NCBI RefSeq assembly: GCF_033954835.1
Contig: NZ_CP121471.1
Coordinates: forward strand, 3,590,501-3,654,500
Direction: 5' to 3'
Length of the DNA: 64,000 bases
From: Thiorhodovibrio frisius
GTDB taxonomy: Bacteria; Pseudomonadota; Gammaproteobacteria; Chromatiales; Chromatiaceae
A program made the position numbers and the translations under genes. The notes under the pieces were generated by a model that was not told where the DNA came from, did not search any database, and worked only from the letters and a program-made list of their open reading frames with translations. Position 1 is the first letter of the stretch. Every line of letters begins with the position of its first letter. Of the stretch, positions 59,254 to 64,000 are shown one piece after another.

Positions 59254-60404
59254 TGGGTCGGCGCCTCTTCAGGGCGCGGCGCGGCTTCCTCGCGCTCGGG
59301 CAGCAGACGCACTTTCATCCCCTCGGCCAGTTGACCCACGCCGGCCACCACGACCCGAGTGCCGGGTTCGAGTCCGCCCACGATCTCGATCAACCCACCG
59401 CGCAGCGCCCCGACCTGGACCGGATTGCGCCGTACTGTCATGTTGGTCTCATCGACGACCCAGACAAAAGGCCCAAGCGCCTCATCCGCCGTTACGGCGG
59501 ACGCCGGCAACAGCTGCACTGGGGCGGCGGCCGCGACGCCGCTCAAATCGGCGGTGACAGTGGCAGTCATGCCCGGCAACACCCGGAAGGCCTTGGGCGC
59601 CGGCATGGTAAAGGTGACCTCGAAAGTTTGGGTCTGGGGATCGGCGCGCGTGCCGATCTCACTCAGGGTCAGGTCGAAGCGTTCGCCGGGGCGACTGTCG
59701 AGTTCGGCGAACACCGGCACGCGCCCCGGCTCCATCCGGCCGGTCTGCGACGGGCGCAAACCCAGAATGACGGTCTCCGGCACATCGATTTTGACCTCCA
59801 GCACGCCCGTGTCATGCAGCGCCAGCACCGGCTGTTTGGCTTGCACCTCCTCGAAACGCTGCACATAGCGCGCGGCTACGGTGCCGGCAAAGGATGCCGT
59901 CAGCTTGGTATAGTCCAGATCCTGCTGTGCCCGCGCGAGCCCGGCCTCAGCGTTCTTGAACTCCGCCTCCTTGGCGTCGAAGTCGGTACGGGAAATAAAG
60001 CCATCCTTCTCCAACTCCGTGGCGCGCTCAAAGTCCTTGCGGGCGCGCTCGAAACTCGCCTGCGCGTCCTTGAGCGTGATGTCGTAGTCGGTTGGATCGA
60101 GCGCTGCCAGTAGCTGTCCTGGCTCGACCTGATCGCCCTCCTTGACCGGCAACTCGGCAATGGTGCCCGGCACCCGAAACGCCAGCTCGGCCTTGTTCAT
60201 CGCATCAATGCGTGCCGGGAACTGACGAACACCAGCCCCCTCCCCGTCCGCTCCGGCGACCACCAGCGTTTTGACTGGGCGCGGTCCTGTCAGGGGCGGC
60301 GGCTCTTCACCGCCCGAGCAAGCGCCCAGCAGCCCAGCGAAAACCAACGAGAGTAGCGGAATAGAAAACGCACGCATGCGGTGCGTGGAAGCAACGGATA
60401 CCAT
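59250..60404 (-). CDS. RND periplasmic adaptor lipoprotein
   Basis: 384 aa from ATG 60404 (GAGATGA upstream); ATG 60413 or 60377 are alternatives. The signal peptide ends in a lipobox (LVFAGLLGACSG). The adaptor shows the lipoyl halves (ELAFRVPGTIAELPVKEGDQ, LTASFAGTVAARYVQRFEEV), a helical hairpin between them (DAQASFERARKDFERATELE), and beta-barrel and membrane-proximal domains (FRVLPGMTATVTADLSG, TRVVVAGVGQLAEGMKV). Works with the RND permease encoded next. Confidence 0.92.
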   Translation of the reverse strand: MVSVASTHRMRAFSIPLLSLVFAGLLGACSGGEEPPPLTGPRPVKTLVVAGADGEGAGVRQFPARIDAMNKAELAFRVPGTIAELPVKEGDQVEPGQLLAALDPTDYDITLKDAQASFERARKDFERATELEKDGFISRTDFDAKEAEFKNAEAGLARAQQDLDYTKLTASFAGTVAARYVQRFEEVQAKQPVLALHDTGVLEVKIDVPETVILGLRPSQTGRMEPGRVPVFAELDSRPGERFDLTLSEIGTRADPQTQTFEVTFTMPAPKAFRVLPGMTATVTADLSGVAAAAPVQLLPASAVTADEALGPFVWVVDETNMTVRRNPVQVGALRGGLIEIVGGLEPGTRVVVAGVGQLAEGMKVRLLPEREEAAPRPEEAPTQ

Positions 60405-61032
60405 GATCGTCATCTCATACGATGTAGCCAAGCGGGGATAGCCGGAGCTTAGCATCATGGTGTGATCCGCGCGAGCATGAATCCCGCGCCCCGCATTGGA
60501 TGTGTTTCGACATAGTTGAAAGACCACTAGGCTGAGTTTGGTTAAGGCAATTTCTTCGGCCTCTTGGTTGCGAATGTCCTGAATGATGCTCCGCTCGTTC
60601 AGACCAACGCTGTTCACACAGCATTTCCCCTCTCGTCAGATAATAGAATCCGGTATAGCACACCCTTCGCCCAAGACATCCTATGAGTTTCTGTGTCGCT
60701 GCGAGCGACCGGCTTGAGGGCACACACGAATTCCGGCAGGTCGAACTCAGTTGCGGCTCATCGCCGAAGACCAGTACCACCTATTCACGGCTTTAGCGTC
60801 CGGATTTCGGACAAACTGGACGCTGCCGGCGTTGCATTGACTGACAGCATTGGGTCGTTAACCGCCCCACCACCTATCTGAAGAAGCCCCTCGGCGATCA
60901 CGCAGTCAGTCTGCGGTAGGCCAAAAAGTAAATTACTGGATAGGGATCTCAGTGCTTAGCCCAACCACAAATAGGTAATGATCTTTTCCGCAGATAGTAA
61001 TCGTCGTGCGGAGGCGCTCAAGCACGCGGCGC
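60405..61032. other. 628 bp without a supported gene
   Basis: Upstream region of the RND operon and downstream region of the small kinase-like gene. Short frames at 60693-60881 and 60933-61142 show no family features. No tRNA or riboswitch recognised. Confidence 0.4.
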
Positions 61033-61518
61033 TTAAACACCGACGTAGTCGGCAGGATCCTGCAACTCGCGCTTCTTGCCGCGAAAGCTGTTGTACAGCT
61101 GCCGATGCCGCGCGAGTCCATACTCATCCTCCCGTGTCTCATAGGCGCGAACCCAGTCGATCAGGTTGTCCAGGTTCTCGTTCTGCGCTTCTGGAGAGGG
61201 AAATTTCTCTGGTTCCCACGGGCGTGCGCGACAATGCGCGACACAGACCTCGATACCGGGGTTAAGGAAAATCAGTTCCTCGCATTCAGCCAGGATGGAC
61301 TCGAGAATATCGGCGTAGCAGCCTTCGATGATCCAGCTCTCATGTGCGGCGATAAAATGCCGCACGGCGGCAATGCTGTCCGCAAGCGGACGTCGTGTCG
61401 GGCCACCCGCGAAGGCGACGGTATCGAGCGACAGGCAAGCAGCCGGCTCGCGGGCGAGTAGTTTCCTGGAGAAGGTGCTCTTGCCGGAACCGGCATTACC
61501 CAGAAGAATCACTTTCAC
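61033..61518 (-). CDS. small P-loop kinase-like ATPase
   Basis: 161 aa from GTG 61518, chosen because GAGGA lies about 8 nt upstream and the product then begins with the first strand (KVILLGNAGSGKSTFSRKLL, Walker A). Further features are ACLSLDTVAFAGGPTRRPLA, SWIIEGCYADILESILAECE and LIFLNPGIEVCVAHCRARPW, which match adenylate-kinase/topology-modulation-like (FlaR-type) proteins. The substrate is unknown. Confidence 0.82.
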   Translation of the reverse strand: MKVILLGNAGSGKSTFSRKLLAREPAACLSLDTVAFAGGPTRRPLADSIAAVRHFIAAHESWIIEGCYADILESILAECEELIFLNPGIEVCVAHCRARPWEPEKFPSPEAQNENLDNLIDWVRAYETREDEYGLARHRQLYNSFRGKKRELQDPADYVGV

Positions 61519-61589
61519 GGTTGTCCTCAACAGGTATGGTCCGCGCGACAGTGGCGCTGAGGGCGTCTCGTCGGCATCGGGAAGCAATT

Positions 61590-61823
61590 ATGGCGGTTAT
61601 CCTCTGGCTTATCATCGCCGCCTGGTCCTTTCACTGCATGGATCTGTTTTCCAGTGATTGGCTCAGGGGCGCCTTTTGTCCAATTCTGTTCGGAATAGCC
61701 ATCTTTGTGCTGCTGGTCAAGCTCGTCTCCCGCTTGGGGCCGGGAGCTGGCGACGGATTCGGCGGCGATGGCGGCGATTGGTTCGACGGCGGCGGTGACG
61801 GGGGCGATGGCGGCGGTGATTGA
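61590..61823 (+). CDS. small membrane protein with Gly/Asp-rich tail
   Basis: 77 aa from ATG 61590. Two hydrophobic stretches (AVILWLIIAAWSFHCMDLFS; FCPILFGIAIFVLLVKLV) precede a tail of Gly and Asp (DGFGGDGGDWFDGGGDGG). Such tails occur at the ends of TPM-type and other small membrane proteins. No family recognised. Divergent from the kinase-like gene. Confidence 0.5.
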   Translation: MAVILWLIIAAWSFHCMDLFSSDWLRGAFCPILFGIAIFVLLVKLVSRLGPGAGDGFGGDGGDWFDGGGDGGDGGGD

Positions 61824-61978
61824 GCACTGCGGCGAACTGACAGAATCGCCCTCACAATACTGGCCATTGCTCTGGGGCGCGATGGTGAGGACGTTATCTC
61901 CAGACCCCAAGCCATCGAAGAAGAAGCACTGATCATGATGATCTGCCCAGCACAGTCCGCTGCTGATGCGCTGGTCAT

Positions 61979-62605
61979 CTATTGCAGGGGCGGAAGGCTC
62001 AACCAGTGCGCGATCGCGGTCAGCAACATTTTCACCGCGATCGCAGTCAGAAGGACTCCCATCACCCGCCGCAACACATTGGCGCCGCCCGGACCGATTG
62101 CGCGCATGATTGGGTTTGCTGCCATCAGGATCAGCAGAAACACGAAGAGGACTGATGCCAGAACCCCGGTCGTCACCAGCTGCTCGCTTAAACTGAATTG
62201 TCGGTTATCAGTGAGGAGCACCACGGTCAGCATGGCACCGGGTCCGGCAATCGCTGGAACCGCCAGGGGGTAGACGGCCAATGCATGCAAGCCGCTGCTA
62301 CTATCGTTAGTCCCTTCGCCTGGTGCATGGGTACTCAGGGTCATCTCTTTGCCATAGAGCAAAAGCAGGATGCCGCCGGCAATCTGGAAAGCCAACAGTG
62401 GGATCCCCATTTGGATCAACAGTAACTCGCCAGCAGCAATAAAAAAGACTAGCACGCCAAAGGCATAGGAAATCGCGAGTACAGCTGTCTTTCGCCTTTC
62501 ACGAGGTTCGAGCGGGGAGACAACGGCAACAAAAACCGCCAGCATCCCGACTGGGTCGAGCACGACCAGAAGCGTTACGAATTGATAGATCAGTTGCTGC
62601 ACCAT
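61979..62605 (-). CDS. MarC-family membrane protein
   Basis: 208 aa from ATG 62605. Six hydrophobic segments with family features: FVTLLVVLDPVGMLAVFVAV, LLAFQIAGGILLLLYGKEM and AVYPLAVPAIAGPGAMLTVV (P-A-I-A-G-P-G). The MarC family has unknown function despite its name. No strong ribosome site is seen; an upstream extension in this frame belongs to a 5'-nucleotidase remnant, so initiation may have depended on the lost gene or the two may now be fused. Confidence 0.85.
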   Translation of the reverse strand: MVQQLIYQFVTLLVVLDPVGMLAVFVAVVSPLEPRERRKTAVLAISYAFGVLVFFIAAGELLLIQMGIPLLAFQIAGGILLLLYGKEMTLSTHAPGEGTNDSSSGLHALAVYPLAVPAIAGPGAMLTVVLLTDNRQFSLSEQLVTTGVLASVLFVFLLILMAANPIMRAIGPGGANVLRRVMGVLLTAIAVKMLLTAIAHWLSLPPLQ

Positions 62606-62984
62606 ACTGAATAAACCGATAAAAGGAAGAGGAATTCCAGCCTGACTCGCTTCCTCGGTGACCAGGCCGAGGATGCCGATGCGCGGGCCATTCGGCGGCT
62701 GCAGGATCAGGGTCACTGGCGTTGGGAATGGCGTCGGAGAGATCTCGAGGTTTGGCGGCCAGGATGCGAAAGCCGGCTGTCGAGAACCGCACGGAAGACG
62801 TCTTTAGCGTCCCGCCCAGGTGCTGACCCGTGGTCGACGTGCCTCCCTGATCTTCCACCGGATCGAGCTGACCGTGAAAGTCGTTGAAGTGCAGCAGAGT
62901 CAGCGGCAGCGCCTCGCCGGCTCGGGAGAGTGTCGGCGCGAGCAGCATCGCAACCGCCAGGACAATAATAAACGGGCGCGTCAT
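62606..62984 (-). pseudogene. 5'-nucleotidase (UshA/SoxB-type) remnant
   Basis: ATG 62984 begins a signal peptide (FIIVLAVAMLLAPTLSRAG) followed by LTLLHFNDFHGQLDPVED, the metal-binding start of 5'-nucleotidases. The middle is lost. Near 62716 the sequence shifts frame into VTLILQPPNGPRIGILGLVT, another part of the same family, and then ends. The full family is about 500 residues or more, so most has been deleted. The start overlaps the preceding gene's stop by 4 bp. Confidence 0.7.
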
Positions 62985-63724
62985 GGGATTGTGGACTGAT
63001 TCGATGGCAGGTCAATTACCGGAGCTGATGCGTCAAGCGCGGACGGTCCAGCCTTGATCGCGGACTGAGGTTTTGCCAACCGCAAACGCCGATAAGCGCC
63101 GAAAGCGATCAAAAAATTGCTGACAGATAGCAGGCTTTCGCTTGCGCCATGCAAAGCATCGGCATGGGCGAGGCTCGGCAGGCCAAGTTGAAGGGTCGCC
63201 ACCCGGGTGGCGACAATCGCCCCGGCGACGAAAACCAGCAGAAACCAGAATCCCGCGATGCTCCAAGGCGAGAACAGGCTGGGGCTTTGGCGATGCACCA
63301 CCAAGAGCAACACCAGAAAGCCGAGATACGCCAGATTCGCACCGGGGAGCAAAGCGGACAGGCCATCCGCGACCCACAGTCGGCTCAAGCCCCAGGTCAG
63401 TCCCAAGACCAATAGCGCGAGTGCGAACCAAGCGGACGGGATGCGCCGGATGCGCAGCATCAGCAGGGTCACGCAAAGGAGCGAGAGGCTGCCCAGGAAG
63501 GTCATGAGTCGTGATCCTTCCAACAGCCACTGGACGCGGTCACCGCTGGCATGGAAACTCAGCACCAACAGGCCCGCCACCAGGTGCGGCAGCATGGCAT
63601 GGGCAAAGATCCGCAGGCGCGGAAAACCAGCCACGACGGCATACCGACGCAGAAGCAAAATGGCCGTCAGCCATTCGCTAACTGTCAGCAGATGAATGAT
63701 GGCTGTTGGCAGTGACAGCAGCAT
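62981..63724 (-). CDS. fused DUF2499/DUF3593-like membrane protein
   Basis: 247 aa with about seven hydrophobic segments. The first half (LPTAIIHLLTVSEWLTAILL, HAMLPHLVAGLLVLSFHASG, VQWLLEGSRLMTFLGSLSLL) resembles DUF2499. The second half (ANLAYLGFLVLLLVVHRQSP, GAIVATRVATLQLGLPSLAH, ALHGASESLLSVSNFLIAFG) resembles DUF3593. I know these two as separate neighbouring proteins of cyanobacteria and chloroplasts, function unknown; here they are one chain. Similarity is judged from memory. Confidence 0.6.
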   Translation of the reverse strand: MLLSLPTAIIHLLTVSEWLTAILLLRRYAVVAGFPRLRIFAHAMLPHLVAGLLVLSFHASGDRVQWLLEGSRLMTFLGSLSLLCVTLLMLRIRRIPSAWFALALLVLGLTWGLSRLWVADGLSALLPGANLAYLGFLVLLLVVHRQSPSLFSPWSIAGFWFLLVFVAGAIVATRVATLQLGLPSLAHADALHGASESLLSVSNFLIAFGAYRRLRLAKPQSAIKAGPSALDASAPVIDLPSNQSTIP

Positions 63725-63844
63725 GATTGCGGATGAAGGTCGCTGATCAGGCGAGCTAGTCTAGCACCTGCCTTGCACGCCGGATGGATCCGTCAGCATA
63801 CGATTGGCGGATGGCACCCTTTTGATCCGAGCACGCCTGATTCC

Positions 63845-64000
63845 ATGACCGACCTGCAACCGCCCTCCCCCACGCCGGCCGAACGCTCCCTCGCCGCCGG
63901 CGACAACCGCCGCTTCTTTGGCCATCCGAGCGGACTGGCGATGCTGTTCAATGTCGAGTTGGGGGAGCGCTTTTCCTACTACGGCATGCGGGCCATTCTG
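63845..64000 (+). CDS. POT/PTR2-family peptide transporter, N-terminal part (cut by window edge)
   Basis: 52 codons from ATG 63845 to the window end. [20 protein letters not shown] then [11 protein letters not shown] is the E-x-x-E-R-F-S-Y-Y-G signature at the start of proton-dependent oligopeptide transporters (DtpA/DtpB type). Divergent from the DUF2499/DUF3593-like gene. Confidence 0.9.
   Translation, partial: MTDLQPPSPTPAERSLAAGDNRRFFGHPSGLAMLFNVELGERFSYYGMRAIL

Overview
The window is GC-rich DNA from a gammaproteobacterium. Protein types and gene order suggest a purple sulfur bacterium (Chromatiales); this is an inference, supported weakly by a fused DUF2499/DUF3593-like membrane protein of a kind I know mainly from phototrophs. 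The left half is mobile DNA. The right half is chromosome-like but heavily scarred by insertions and gene decay.

Positions 1-25.2 kb look like the right part of a large integrative element that continues off the left edge. It starts with an AT-rich two-gene island (beta-CASP hydrolase plus PD-(D/E)XK nuclease), then umuDC with a CTGT-N8-ACAG SOS box and a SOUL haem-binding protein. A long plus-strand DNA-processing cluster follows (6.6-17.4 kb): SSB, a Bet/RecT annealase, a YqaJ exonuclease, a CobS/MoxR-type ATPase, a WGR-like protein, a DUF3150-like protein, a CobT-like VWA protein, a zinc-ribbon Toprim protein and a RadC/JAB protein. Six operons of this cluster carry the same kind of leader, a CCC..GGGG hairpin whose loop and arm are complementary to a segment just upstream of the start codon. 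I think this is the radC RNA motif in six copies. Next come a DUF433/DUF5615 toxin-antitoxin pair, DnaT-like and DnaC-like helicase loaders, a YafQ toxin with a frameshifted DinJ antitoxin, and a tyrosine integrase.

The integrase abuts a 48-bp copy of the 3' end of a tRNA-Thr(TGT) gene (25137-25184). An identical copy lies at 34155-34202. Between them is a second, compact 9-kb element with its own integrase, an AlpA-like HTH protein, a DUF927 primase/helicase and several unknown small genes. It has AGTCACCA repeats at both ends and GGCGAACC repeats in and beside the primase gene, so two elements appear to be integrated in tandem at one tRNA gene.

From 34.2 kb the chromosome-like part begins. 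A 3.5-kb TG...CA transposon (zinc-ribbon protein, DDE transposase, ExeA-like ATPase, small protein; 5-bp duplication) splits a DUF333 gene. An IS21-type element (istA/istB; 6-bp duplication) splits recD2. A LexA-like S24 gene carries an in-frame amber codon. At 45.5-47.8 kb lies a relic of a conjugation operon, including an in-frame chimera of conjugation-protein segments with a PARG-type macro domain, and a thioredoxin-like gene split by a 146-bp MITE with a 12-bp duplication.

The rest (48-64 kb) is mostly intact: an AraC regulator, a four-gene operon with a DUF2955 permease and a DUF900-like lipoprotein hydrolase, a GltS symporter, an RND efflux pump with its adaptor, a small P-loop kinase-like protein, a MarC family protein, a 5'-nucleotidase remnant, a DUF2499/DUF3593 protein and the start of a POT peptide transporter.
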